Source: Chondrus crispus
Taxonomy: Eukaryota; Rhodophyta; Florideophyceae; Gigartinales; Gigartinaceae
Assembly: GCF_000350225.1 (NCBI RefSeq)
Contig: NW_005179004.1
Coordinates: 1-64,000 of the forward strand
Reading direction: 5' to 3'
Length of the DNA: 64,000 nt
A model generated the notes under the pieces. That model made no database searches, had not been told where the DNA came from, and saw only the letters and a program-made list of their open reading frames with translations. How positions within the stretch are numbered: the first letter of the stretch is position 1; each line of letters begins with the position of its first letter. Shown here piece by piece: positions 41,906 through 52,834 of this stretch. The position numbers and the translations under genes are program-made.

Positions 41906-42600
41906 CACTCACATTCCGTAGACATTGTGTTGTGGCCCCCGGTCCCGCCCTCCCATCACCCAATCCACTCTTCGACCTACTCCCTGCCCCGTTCGCGGCC
42001 CCCGTACGCGTCATGCTCTGCCACAGCCGCACCGCCGCACCTCCCGAACTGGCGCCCCGCGCAGAGAGCAACGCTTCCTCCTTTAGCAGCCTCTTGTTCC
42101 TCTGGATCTAGCCCCTCATAGCAAGAGGCAAGGCCATTGCTGTCCAGCAGGACGACCTCCCCCCGCTGGTACCCTCATACCAGACCGCCACGGTCGCTCC
42201 CATTTTCCACACCTCCTTCCGTCATCCTGCCCTGCGCGATGCCTCTCCATCCCGACTCGCCGAACAACTAAACCAATCCACAGGCGCCCTCCCCCCGTAA
42301 CCGTGTGTTGTGCTGTTACATCCTCACCCGCTGCATCTTGTTCCCAAACATGTCAAACTCGCCTCCTTCGCGCTTCAGGAGCACTACCGCCCTCGCTCCA
42401 CTCCCCCACCTCGAGGCTATCCATCTACAGTACAGTCCCAAGATCCCCAGCACCATCCACCCTCCGTTCGAATTGCGTCACCCGCGCCTCCTTACACCCC
42501 AGTCGGCATCGCAGTATGCCCTCACCACTGAATACTCCACACGCAGATCCCTCACCAGGTACACCAGTTTGTTTGTTTATGGACAACGACAATTTTCTGG

Positions 42601-42993
42601 ATGTATTTGCTCCGATGGGTCGTAATTGGTTTGAAGAACCCAAATGCGAAGACCCACACAGTTAACGTACACGATCCTAAGAATGACCGAGTTTTAACGT
42701 ATCAAGTTCCGGAGGATCGATATGTTTGGCATGGCATGTCGGATCAGGACGCTGATATTCCTTCCTCATGTCTAAAAGGGTGTTGTACCACTTGTGCACT
42801 TGTAGTGAAAATAACTTAAGGGGAAGTTGACCAAAGTGAGGCACTGGGCTTGCCCAAGGAAAAGCGCGACCAAGACTACGCTCTTCTTTTTGTGAGCTAT
42901 CCGAAAAGTGATATTGAATGCGTTCTGCAAGACGACGACGACGTGAATGTTAAACAATTCCGTTCCTCATTTGAGTCGAGTGGAGTAGAATGA
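42601..42993 (+). pseudogene. plant-type [2Fe-2S] ferredoxin fragment
   Basis: The frame reads NVHDPKNDRVLTYQVPEDRY, then DIPSSCLKGCCTTCALVVKI, which has the ferredoxin cluster motif C-x4-C-x2-C. TAA at 42817-42819 stops it, but the same frame continues with GEVDQSEALGLPKEKRDQDY, ALLFVSYPKSDIE and a C-terminal tail to TGA 42991-42993. In ferredoxins the ALLCVSYP position supplies the fourth cluster Cys; here it is Phe. A lost ligand, a stop and no N-terminal transit region show a broken copy. Codons upstream of about 42630 are unrelated. It was probably captured from a host gene. Confidence 0.8.
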
Positions 42994-43194
42994 GGCGCGG
43001 TCGTCCCAGAGGACAACTGATATCGAAGTTTGGCTACAAGAGCGACGGGATGCGTGCTCACCTACAGTATACAACTCAAGAGGTGCATCAGGCATCGCAA
43101 TGTAGGAACGTCTGCACTGTTGACCTCAGGCCGTCAGGGCGTAGGGTAGTAAGGTATTTACGGTACAATATGCAAACAAAATAGACAAGCCATT

Positions 43195-43345
43195 CGTGTC
43201 CTCTTGTGAAGTAATCCGGATCTAAATCATGTAATCTCACGAAGCTGTCCTCTCCTCCTGACACATACTGTTTGCCGTCGGGAGAGAAAGATACCGTATT
43301 GATAGGCCCGAAATGACCCTTGACGCGTCCGAGCTCCTCAAGACA
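43195..43345 (-). pseudogene. eIF3 subunit i (TIF34-like) C-terminal WD40 fragment
   Basis: The minus strand encodes [20 protein letters not shown] followed by [22 protein letters not shown]. This matches the last WD40 blade of eIF3i, which is highly conserved ([12 protein letters not shown]...FSPDGK...GGEDG.VR.H.FD..YF). Sequence on both sides in this frame is unrelated, so only one exon-sized piece is present. It gives no functional protein and supports gene-fragment capture. Confidence 0.8.
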
Positions 43346-43429
43346 TATAGCGCACGACACCTGGTGCGGGCACTCGGGGGCGATGTAATGCAGCGGGAGG
43401 GTCTGCATAGCCGCATGACCAAAATCTGA

Positions 43430-43590
43430 GTCATCGTTGCCGGGAGGGACTTTCCGATCAGCGGCGGCGGTCTTCTGTGATCTTTGCGGCACTCGCGACA
43501 CTTGTAATGTCATCGTTGCCGGGAGGGACTTGCCGATCAGCGGCGGTGGTTTTCTGATCCTTGCGGCACTCGTGACACTTGTAGTGGACA
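43430..43590 (-). repeat. two ~79-bp tandem units coding C-x2-C-like words
   Basis: GCCGGGAGGGACTT(T/G)CCGATCAGCGGCGG occurs at about 43439 and 43518, followed in each by CTTGCGGCACTCG(C/T)GACACTTGTA. On the minus strand the repeat reads as CHECRK-like pairs of cysteines, possibly a fragment of a zinc-ribbon gene. Too short to name. Confidence 0.6.
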
Positions 43591-44265
43591 GCCGGGCACT
43601 GATTATCCAGGGCGATGGCATTGTCACGGAAGATGCGTAGCAAGCCCGGGTAGATGTAGATCGGCTTCGCGGGGCTCTCTTGCGGAGTACGTGGGGGGTG
43701 CCTGCGGTAACGATGAAGAAAGGAAGAGAAACTGCCGTCTTCGGGGACGGAGGAGCGATCTTGGTTGCAAAAGAGGTCAGTTGAAAGGCAAGTCCATAAA
43801 CCGCCCTCCCGCGGTCACTCTGCCTATTCGACCCCTTCTCAGATGGCACTGCACGCCGGACCGAAAACGGCCCAATCCTGACCCCGTCGCGCCTGCACCT
43901 CGTTCCTGCCTCGATTCCACACGTGTCATTACCGCCTACCAGTTCCACAGCCGCGCATCAACGTAAAGTGCACACCAGAGGAGGGGAGCTCCCTAGTTCT
44001 AGCGCTTCGTCGTGCCTCATCATCATCTGTGTGCCTACGCAGCCTCCCCGTTCTTCGGCTAACGCCATCAACCAGTATTGCTTCTTCCAATTACCTCCTC
44101 CACCTCCATTCCTCAACAAAGCCCCGCACCATCAACCGTCTCATTTACACGCCCTTTTTGCATCAGATTGCACCGCCGCACTAGTCCTGTTTGTCCTTCA
44201 GCCTCCCCGACCGCCTTTCCCGCTCCTGTTACAAACCAACGCCGTCGCAACTCTCCCTTACCTCC

Positions 44266-45995
44266 ATGCCTCCTGCCAGTGCTCTAGATGCGGGCGCTTC
44301 CGACCCGGCGGGCATACTCACTCTCCCCAGCATCGACTCTACCACTTACCCGGACCACTGCACCAGCACGAAGAGAAACAGAAAAGGCAACTATGTTGTC
44401 TCGAGAAGAAACCTTTGGAGACCTAGCCAGCTACCTATGCGAAATTCAGATGAAACAATGGCAACCTTCCGTGATATTGAGTACTTGGTGGACAGTGGTA
44501 CCAAAAAGGAAAGAGAATTTATACAGCGAGATACAGGAATAATCGCTAAACCCCTCATTGTAGAAAGACTTGACGCAATCATGCCTTACGCAAGCTTGCC
44601 TGTAGACCTCATGCACCTCTTGTTTGAGAATGTTGCCCCGTACGTTTTACAGATCTGGTTAGGAGAACTCGAAACTGGAGGAGAACATGCGTATCTGTCA
44701 AGTGCTACAGTACAGAGAAAGGTTGATGCAATATTGAAAGATTCTGGAACTGGTATTTCCAACGAGTTACGGAGACCTCGAACAATCAAGGAGAAGGGTA
44801 GCTGGAAGGCGGACGAATGGCGTACTTTTGTGCTTACAACTAGCCTCGTGGCTCTCCATCAAGTACTTCCTGTTAAAGTGCTCGACGGGTGGTGGACTTT
44901 CCAACAGCTCTGCGAGCCTTCGATGCGCCCATGCCTTAACCATGTAGAACTTGACAAAATTTCCGAACTGGCGGTTTCCTTTTTCAAGTACTACTCGGAT
45001 ACGTACTATTGCGGAAGGCAGGATCGTATACATCTGATGAAGTACGTTATTCACCTGCTCCTACACATTGGGCATTCAACAGAGTGCTGCGGCCCACTGG
45101 TATGCCTATCTCAGTTTTCATCCGAGCGATACATCGGCGTGGTGAAACAGTCCACTAATGCCCGATATAGATATGCTGAGAGTGTCGCCACGAAGTGGAC
45201 TTTTCAGCAGTCAGCTTTCATGCTGGCAATCGCTACAAGTACATTTATCCCTCTGTTGGAGACGCGAAGAGATTCTGGATTGTCAGACCAACGCTCTCAG
45301 GGCAGCAATATTGGAAGGAACGTTGGGTTTTGGCTGCGTGGTCCGGTTCTGATGACTACTGTGGAGAGATTAAGCGACAGGCTCGGTTTCCAAGTCAAAC
45401 ATCTATTGGTGCGATTCTACGAGTCCAACCAAGGGTTAACTAGGGCAGAGGCATCCCGTCATATTGAAGACAACCCTCATATTTCCTCATGGGATAGGCT
45501 TTTTATTCGGAGACCGTCCGAAGGTACAATGAGGAATTACGGAAAGTTTTCCCCGGAAAAACACGGGCGGGCACGATTTTTTTTGCAGCTGAATTCCAGC
45601 GAGATGGGTCGTCAGCGCTGGATTTAGACGTTTTCTATGGAGAGGTAATATGTTTTCTTGAACATTGCGTTTTTGACTCGTTCACGGGCAAGGAAGAGGT
45701 ACGGATACTTGTTTTGGCCAGATGGGTGACTCGTGGACTGCAAATTGGGAGACGAAATCAAGTTTATGCGTCGGGATCATGGGCTAGTTCTTCTGTTTTT
45801 AATGTGAAGACTATTGAAGATGTATCCAGCATATCCAGAAACATATCAGCCATTGAAACCCCGAACTTCGCATCAAAGAGGTTTTCTACCACGAGATGTT
45901 ATTTTGTAGATGAAAGACTTTACTTAGATACTCTGCTTATCACAGATAGTGGGTATGATGGTAGTAACAAAATACTGCGTGGTCTAAGAAAATAA
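44266..45995 (+). pseudogene. CACTA (EnSpm, TNP2-like) transposase fragment with frameshift
   Basis: From about 44437 the frame reads ERLDAIMPYASLPVDLMHLL, then FENVAPYVLQIWLGELE, WKADEWRTFVLTTSLVALHQ, and HLLLHIGHSTECCGPL with CLSQFSSERYIGVVKQS, the pattern of the TNP2/DUF4218 region of CACTA transposases. ATG 44266 is a possible start, but the 5' 170 bases are low-complexity and may be foreign. At a run of eight T (45577-45584) the homologous frame shifts; after it the other frame continues with DVFYGEVICFLEHCVFDSFT, VRILVLARWVTRG and more to a stop at 45995. Part of the cargo inside the split Harbinger copy. Confidence 0.68.
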
Positions 45996-46319
45996 GTGTG
46001 CCTGACTATCTCTTCAAACGTTGAACTGGCATACATGCCTGACTGGTCTACAGCCCGCCCTATCTGCGTCAATATTTCCAGTGGCATTTTTTGCTCATGT
46101 GGCGTCGTATTGAAATTGTAGTTCGGGAGCTTCGTTTAAGCGAAGAGCAACTACCTCAGATAAATACTTCGGGATATTGCTCTTCGCTCATGGGTGCTTT
46201 CGTTTCAGTGAAATATAGTGTATTTAACACGCTGTTCGCAGACTTGAATGCCTTCTCTATTGTGTCCTTCGCCAAGTCGGAGCTGAACCTGCAGTTCCAG
46301 TGCCCTCCGTCCGCACCTG

Positions 46320-47010
46320 GAAGCAACCTCCAGCATCACCCCTCATTCCGTTGTCGTCGTCCAACACCGCAGTGCTGCAAATAGACTTCAGCTACCTCGG
46401 ACTAGTGTAGAAGTATTTTATCTTCTTGCATTGACTTCTTCTCAGATGACGCCTTGTGCACCTTGACATGACCCACGCATTCTCTCGTTCGCCCACTAAC
46501 TCATCTCTCCATTGCCCATATCTTCATCGTGCCCTACAACGTAGTATCTTACACTAACACAACTGGCCGTATCGCCTGAGGCAGCTCTTTCTCTACTTGT
46601 TGGCGTCGATGCCGCAGAAAGCCCGCTCGCCGCGGAGCGCCCGCTGGTACCGCCGCCAGCATCACCGCTCATTCCATTGTCGTCATCCAACACCGCAGTA
46701 TCGCACATAGCCTCGAGCGAACCAGGGCTAGTGTGCAAGTATTTTATCTTCTTGCGTTTGACTTCTTCTCAGGTGAGCCCATGCGCACCTTGCTCTGACA
46801 CATGCATTCTCTCATCCACCCACTAACTCAGCTCTCCATTGCTCATACCTACATTGTGCCCCACAACGCAGTACCATGCACTACCACAACTGGCCGTACC
46901 GCCTGAGGCAGCTCTTTCTATCCTTGTTAGCCTCGATGCCGCAGAGAGCTCGCTCGCAGCGGAGCGCCCGCTGGCACCGCCGCGCCCAGCCAAGATCCAC
47001 AAAGGGCACG
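46320..47010. repeat. ~327-bp tandem repeat, about two units
   Basis: A partial unit (about 46325-46500), a full unit (46501-46827) and a partial unit (46828-46995) share CTCTCCATTGC, GGCCGTA(T/C)CGCCTGAGGCAG, CGGAGCGCCCGCTGG, GTCGTC(G/A)TCCAACACCGCAGT and AGTATTTTATCTTCTTGC. Units differ by roughly a tenth of their bases. Confidence 0.75.
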
Positions 47011-48049
47011 TCGAGTGCAAGCGTGGCGTGTTCAAGTACTCCAGGTGCCCGTCCGTCTTATGCCTGCGCCGCAACCTACTCCGCCACTATGTACACCCTT
47101 GCGTCTTGCATCGCGCACCCCTCCTTCCCGCCCATGCTAACACACACAGAAACCGCCCGCCCCCGCAGTGCACTATCCACCAGGCAAAGCGCTCGATCAA
47201 GTGCCCTCTGCCCCCACATGCGCCGCCTCCTTCGTTCCGCGTTTCGACATCGAGACCCACCCGCAGACGCGTGGCGCGCCTAGAAGCCCTGACGGCTGCT
47301 CGTTGGCAGACGGACCGGAGGCGGAAAGCGAACGGCCGCCCACAAGTGTGCCGCCACCAGCCAAAGACGAAGCGTCGGGTATAATTGGAGGCAGGCGCGT
47401 TAGACATGCCCGTCCAAAGGGTCGAGTCCGCGCAACAGACCGGCGTGTGCCGAGGCACCATCACACCGCCGACTCCAACCCGCCTGCAGGCACACCTGCA
47501 AGACGCCTCCCGCCCTGCCCTGCCACACCTCGACACCGCGCCAGCTTGCCGCTGCCCTCCCATGTCCCTCACGCGAGCGCGCAGCGAGTTTGGGAAGCGC
47601 GCTGACTTCGGCCTCCTTTCCGCGCCGCAGTGCACGACTTTCGCCACATGAGACTTAATTGTCTAATAAATTGGAATGCTTATTGCCCCAGAATTCGAGG
47701 ACGGTCGCTACGCCTGGCGATATTGCCGCTGCCCGACGCGGTGTACATACTTGGCTGGAAATTGCTGCTGAATGCTGTCCTCGAAAGTACACCATCTGCC
47801 ACAATTTAATTGGACAACTTGTAATCCAGGGGAGCACTTGTCAAAATGCTATTCAAGATACAGTATAGTACAATCGATACACTGGGCCAAATGACATAAG
47901 TTTTTTGTGGTTGTTCTTCTGACACTTGTCACAATCTCACAACGCTCTCTGTCCAGTATGACATGAACAAATGTACGAACATGAATGGAAAATGAAGCCT
48001 ACGTACATAGAAATTACCATTCGGTAGTGAGGGACAAAACATGCGAGCG
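47011..48049. other. GC-rich then mixed cargo sequence, no accepted gene
   Basis: Frames in 47010-47650 are Pro/Arg/His-rich. A Cys/His-containing piece on + (HVECKRGVFKYSRCPSVLC near 47005-47065) may be a scrap of a real protein, but no family is recognised. Confidence 0.35.
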
Positions 48050-48265
48050 GCGGGCCAATGGTTGTCCATTGAGCACGAGCGGTTGTTCGGTGGACGTCCA
48101 TTGGCAACGACGCCTGCCACTCAACCGCCAGTGCCCAACCACTGAACAACCATAAATGGCCAGTGGTTGGTGATGGTTGGCTTTGGTCGGCAAATTGTAA
48201 CCAACCAACGACCTCCATGCACCAACCACCACGCCGCCAGAGTGGTCAACCACTGACCAACCATT
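48050..48265. repeat. ACCAACCAC / GTGGTTGG-rich block, right side of cargo
   Basis: Dense words such as CAACCACTGAACAACC, GGTTGGTGATGGTTGG and ACCAACCACCACGCC on both strands. Together with 41690-41905 it brackets the insertion that split Harbinger copy 2. Confidence 0.55.
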
Positions 48266-48783
48266 CAGTGACCATGTTTTCTACTAGGGATGACTCAGGA
48301 ACACCACAATGTTTTGTATCAATTGATGGGACTGACTGTATGATTATGGAGCCGAGCCCATTCGACCCGAAGTGGTTTTCGCACAAGTTTAGGGGACCTA
48401 GGTTGAGATACGAAGTTGGAGTTTGTATCGCAAGTGGCGATATAGTCTGGGTCCATGGACCATTTCCGTGCGGGATATATGCAGATCTCACTATCTTTAA
48501 GATGGGCCTGAAACGTCTCTTATCGAATGGAGAGCGGGTGCTTGCTGATGGGGGATACCAAGATGATATGGTGATGGGGCGAGAATCATTTCCCGGCGCG
48601 CAGAAAGCGTTTTATGCAAGATGCAGAGCTCGCCATGAGACGGTTATTCGTCGCTTTAAGCACTTTTTCTCCATAGGCCATCGTTTTCGACACGATATTT
48701 CGCTTCACTCTATATGTTTCCATGATGTGTGTAACATTACGCAGTTAATGCTAGAGTATGAAGATCCTCTGTTTGAAATGTAA
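48260..48783 (+). pseudogene. Harbinger-like transposase copy 2, catalytic part
   Basis: Matches segment 2 of copy 1: Asp in VSIDGTDCMIMEP, then KWFSHKFRGPRLRYEVGV and DIVWVHGPFPCGIYADL, Asp in LADGGYQDD, Glu in RARHETVIRRFKHF, then HRFRHDISLHSICF. TAA ends it at 48781-48783. The frame is open upstream into the repeat block, so its apparent start (48163) is not real. The matching N-terminal exon lies at 41190-41540. Catalytic residues are present, but the gene is split by the cargo. Confidence 0.82.
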
Positions 48784-50486
48784 ACTACTTTTAAAGTTGT
48801 TATATTGTGTCGTCATGGGAAGTACAGTTTGAATGCTAAAAGATCTCGACAACTTTTTAGCATGAGTACATGCCCTTTGTGACCCGAGGGTCAGATACAG
48901 AAGTCTTTGGATATCTTCCAAGGATGGAACGCTATGCTCTCATCAAAAATCTCTATATTTTGAGATGTTTTCGCTTTCTACGTTATATGGCGTAATATGG
49001 ATTTTCCCGCACGCTCACGATAGCGGAATGGTGTAACAGTTGCCCCTTCAATTCGGCAGATTTTTAACGCGACATGTGGCAATACAGTATCATTTTGCAA
49101 CGCTCTCTGCCATGAGACAGCTTCTACGTGGACTCCGTCATCAAAAAGGCCACACTGTCTTAAGCTGCTCAAGTTTGCGCGGCAATTTCCAACTGGACCT
49201 ACAGGAGGAAAGCACGCTCTTTACAATGAGTCCATGATGGTATAAATCCGGTGTGCCGACTTGCCAATGTAGACTCGTGACTGGCACGCAAGAGGTTCTT
49301 CGTTCCACATCCATTCTTCAAAATGGAAGACCATAAACAGGGGTTTCTGGTAGATCGGTTTCTAGTGCAAAGATCGTTCTTTTCTTTAGTTATGTTATAA
49401 GCCCACCAAAAGTTGCTTAACCATTCTGCAGTCATTGAAAACACTAGACAATAAGTAATGGGGGCCCCTTAGGGGTTCTGCAAGTATTTTAGCGTCTTCT
49501 GCTTGCATTTTGACCCAGGGAGGTCTCTTGGTGCTGTTGTAGCCCTCTCCGTGACTGTCACGCCATCACGGTAGCCGGTAAGTGTATATTTAATATGAAA
49601 ATTTCAACTAAATACTGTACATTGCAGCGCGAACCTTACGTACTGGACGTCGTCTTTGCTAGTCTCTTGTCCGGTCGTCGTCTTTATTGCCTCTTCCATT
49701 CCATTACCGGATGCCATATCCACATTTCCCTCATCGCTGTCGTCACCGATCGTATCTGCACCCACCTGCGCCACTTCCCTATCTCGACAGAGCGGTCCTG
49801 GAGCCGAAAACAGTCGAGGCCTGAACGAATAACGGTCAACCCAGTGGCGGAGATGTTTATGAACCGGAGTATAACTTTCGCATGCGAAGGGCTCATCATT
49901 TTTACAGCGATTTTATCACACTCGACATGATGAACGACTTGAATTCACATCGACGCGATCAAACGCCCATCACTACAAGTCCTGAATTGACGCGGTTGGA
50001 TACGGCTGCTGTCGCTGAGGCGCGGCGGTCGGGGGCTGATGGCAGATATTTCGCTTTTGGAGATGGCAGCAGTGCTGGTGGTGGCGGTGGCGGAAGCAGC
50101 TAGTAAGGTTTTTTGCCCTCGAGAGTTAGATGTTGTGTATGTATTTATATAGACTCGGAGCGAGATTTGCCTATGTACCGTAGGTAGATATTACTTCGGG
50201 GGCAATCCTGGTCGTCTTTGCCCTCCCACAATATACGAAGATGATGCAACGTTTTCTCGTTGTTCAAAAAGTCATTTCCACGTTTATATATGTCTGGAAT
50301 GCTGTATTTGACGTGCTACACACATAAGTCGAACTAGTAGTCATCTGAACCCCAACCATCTTCAAGTTATATCTACCAAGCATGAAGGCCCCCTTTCATG
50401 GTGCCAAATAAGTCGCATCTGCAGTGGCAGTACTCCCCGACCGACTTCCTGACTGCTCGCTGACAGGAACACCGTCCTGTCACTTC
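48784..50486. other. no recognised gene
   Basis: Frames on both strands are short. A minus-strand stretch near 48980-49440 has protein-like pieces in two frames (LRQCGLFDDGVHVEAVSWQR) but no family is recognised. A GGTGGTGGCGGTGGCGG simple repeat lies near 50075. Confidence 0.45.
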
Positions 50487-51648
50487 TTAACCCCTCCTCA
50501 GCTTTCTCAATTGCTGGTGCAACTCATCTTTCTCCAAAGTTAGAATAGCGAGTGCCATTTTCGCCTCTCGCAAATCACGCACGACATCTGAATAGACGAG
50601 CTCCCTTGAAAGATTTACCTCCAGATCCCCTACATCTCGTCTCAGAGCTGTGTTTTCTGCCATCAGTTTTTAAGAGATTCTGCGTCTTCTCCATACCGGC
50701 TGTCCTCTAGCTCCCGTTCAAGCGATTCCTTGTCTTGAAGAAGTTCATCGTTCTGTCGCCTGAGCGCTCGATTTTCCCTACGCAGCTTGTCACACTCAAC
50801 CCGTGATGGTCCTGCCGTGTTAATGGCACCGACGTCCGTCTCAGTACTTCTAAAATGACTGCTGTATGAGGTTCCAAGTGACAAGTCAGTCCCTGAAAAC
50901 ACGGTTCTCGGTGACGCAGATGGCTTGCGTTGTATCTTTGACTTCTGTACAGGATCTCCAGGAGCGGGTGTATTCCCTTGACGATTAAGATTCGAGGGGT
51001 TTCTCAAGTATTGCTGCGATTTAGGTTGCGGTGGTTGCACGTTAAGGGTAGCATCGTCAACACCGATGTCGTCTAGAGAATCACCGGCATCGATTTCCGA
51101 CCTTCGTCGTCATCTCCGACCGTAGATGACTGGTCATCTGATCCCGGATCGTAAGAGCCGAAGAGGGCTGTGCCGCGAGATGGTTTCCTATTTTTTGCCT
51201 CTGTGAGAAACGTAGAAACGACGCACATGGCGATACGGCCACCACAGGAAAGCGGGGCGCCCACGCGCTTCGAGTATGACGGAATCTCAACATAATCGGC
51301 AAAAAGGAGCTTAATCTTGCCGATAATCTTACCACGCTGAGAGTTCTGACGAACGGCAAGCCTGTAGACTTTGTCTTCGAAGTTGGAGCCCTCCCTCTTC
51401 TTGAAGAGAGTGACTTCTTGTGAAAGAACTTCGCCTCCGAAATGAGCGATGCGAGAAGACCTGTCACTTTTTGCAGCCTTCATTAACATAACCTTGGCTC
51501 CCCGTTCCCAGGTAACGACAAAATCACTTGACGCTATAATCTTGTCCGCGGACTCGATGTGGAGGTCGAACCCCAACTTGTACTCGAGCTTGTTCAAATT
51601 GCGCATGGAGCTCACCTTGCCGATGAGCTTTGAAGAAGAGCGCTTCAT
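50487..51648 (-). pseudogene. NT-C2 domain protein with C-terminal coiled coil (two frameshifts)
   Basis: ATG at 51648 (MKRSSSKLIGKVSSMRNLNK). Residues about 20-150 resemble the N-terminal C2 (NT-C2) domain of EEIG1/EHBP1-like proteins: LEYKLGFDLHIESADKI, VVTWERGAK, VYRLAVRQ, GKIIGKIKLLFADYVEI. Such domains bind membranes or cytoskeletal partners. The frame meets TAG at 51073; another frame continues with DSLDDIGVDDATLN and MQPP-like QPKSQQ to 50663, including a leucine/charged coiled coil (LRRENRALRRQNDELLQDKE). A second one-base shift in an A5 run near 50667 is needed to continue with AENTALRRDVGDLEVNLSRE to TAA 50487. The neat continuation suggests a real gene, recently broken or affected by indel errors. 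It does not look element-borne. Confidence 0.62.
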
Positions 51649-51779
51649 ATTGTGATGGGAGGGTGAGACACTGCGAATGGGGAGAGGGCCAGGGGAGCTT
51701 GGCTGGGGATAGAGCAGGGTGCGTATAATAATAAATGTTGGCAGGCTGGGGGGAGGTGAATGAATTGACGGGGGCCGGC

Positions 51780-52391
51780 CTATCGTACGGAACAGCGGAG
51801 TAAATTAGAGGGTGACACAACGCACAACGCGGGCAACGATTGGGTGGGATGCGGTCGGATCAAAGCGGCGGATCGAATCCAGCGCGTGGACGTGACACAA
51901 CTCTGCTGATGCCGCGCTAAAACCCCACTGCTCGCCTCGATCTTGCGCTTGCGGTCTTGCAGGACGGCGGCAAGCCCGCTTGAGAGGCTGATAGGCTTGG
52001 AAGAAATAGTGGCCATCTTCTTGATGCGCCCGGTGACCTGCTCCTGGAAAGCCCGCACTGTGGGCAGGTCGCAGCACACGGGCGCGGTCGCGTCGCGCGG
52101 CCACTGCGCCCCGGACGTGAACGGAAACGGGCCCGAAGCCAGCTTCAACTGCGTCGCCTGGTTGATCTGCCGCTCGTCCAGGATCACGCGCGACAGGTCC
52201 CAGTCCGCGCTAGCGCAGAGCGCTTTCGAGCGACCCGTGGCCAAGCGCTCGCGAGAGGCCCGCCCAAACGCGCTTTCAGCCTGCCCGTCCTTGCGACGCT
52301 TCTTCATCCTGACCCCCTCCCAGCTGCCCCACCCTGGCAGCACTTCTGCGCCCAAGTCCACAGCCTTAGGGGAAAGTCCGTCCGATTTCAC
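51780..52391 (-). CDS. hypothetical protein
   Basis: A 203-codon open frame; its first codon is GTG, and the first ATG gives MKKRRKDGQAESAFGRASRE near 52306. Lys/Arg-rich at the start, then ASADWDLSRVILDERQINQA and RAFQEQVTGRIKKMATISSK. No family recognised. GC-rich like the C-terminal part of the next genes. The last 40 codons look unstructured and could be beyond the real end. Confidence 0.35.
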   Translation of the reverse strand: MKSDGLSPKAVDLGAEVLPGWGSWEGVRMKKRRKDGQAESAFGRASRERLATGRSKALCASADWDLSRVILDERQINQATQLKLASGPFPFTSGAQWPRDATAPVCCDLPTVRAFQEQVTGRIKKMATISSKPISLSSGLAAVLQDRKRKIEASSGVLARHQQSCVTSTRWIRSAALIRPHPTQSLPALCVVSPSNLLRCSVR

Positions 52392-52834
52392 CCTCCTTCA
52401 TCGCATGAAAGTCTGGCTTGTCAGTACCCCCTGCTCCGAAAAATGCCTTTGCCACTAGATTCATCCGTACCATGTCGTCATCTCACTCTCCTCCTCAGCA
52501 TCATCGCGTCTGACATCCGCTTTTGTTTCCTTCCTGTGCGTCGTTGTCTTTGCTTCCTCGTCGTTTTCATTTTTGAACCTCGTTTCTTGCTTGTAATCTA
52601 CTACCGAGGTCGTCGGTGTTGTCCCCGTTCCGCTCCTCTTGCACGTCTTCTTCCTATTCTGCTGCAACGCAGTAGGGACCTAACTGAGAGCTGAGAAAAT
52701 TGACAGCAGAGCTGTGCTTACTGATTGCACTAAGTCGTGATTTATTCTTCGTTGTCAAGGCGGACCATTGACAGATGTCAAGGACTTCAGACAAAAAACA
52801 TCCTGCACTACCTAAAGAGGCCAGGAAGAAACTT

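Noticed and set aside
42300..42665. Ser/Pro/Thr-rich frames in three readings
   Set aside because: C-rich low complexity with all three frames open; no domain until the ferredoxin residues near 42630.
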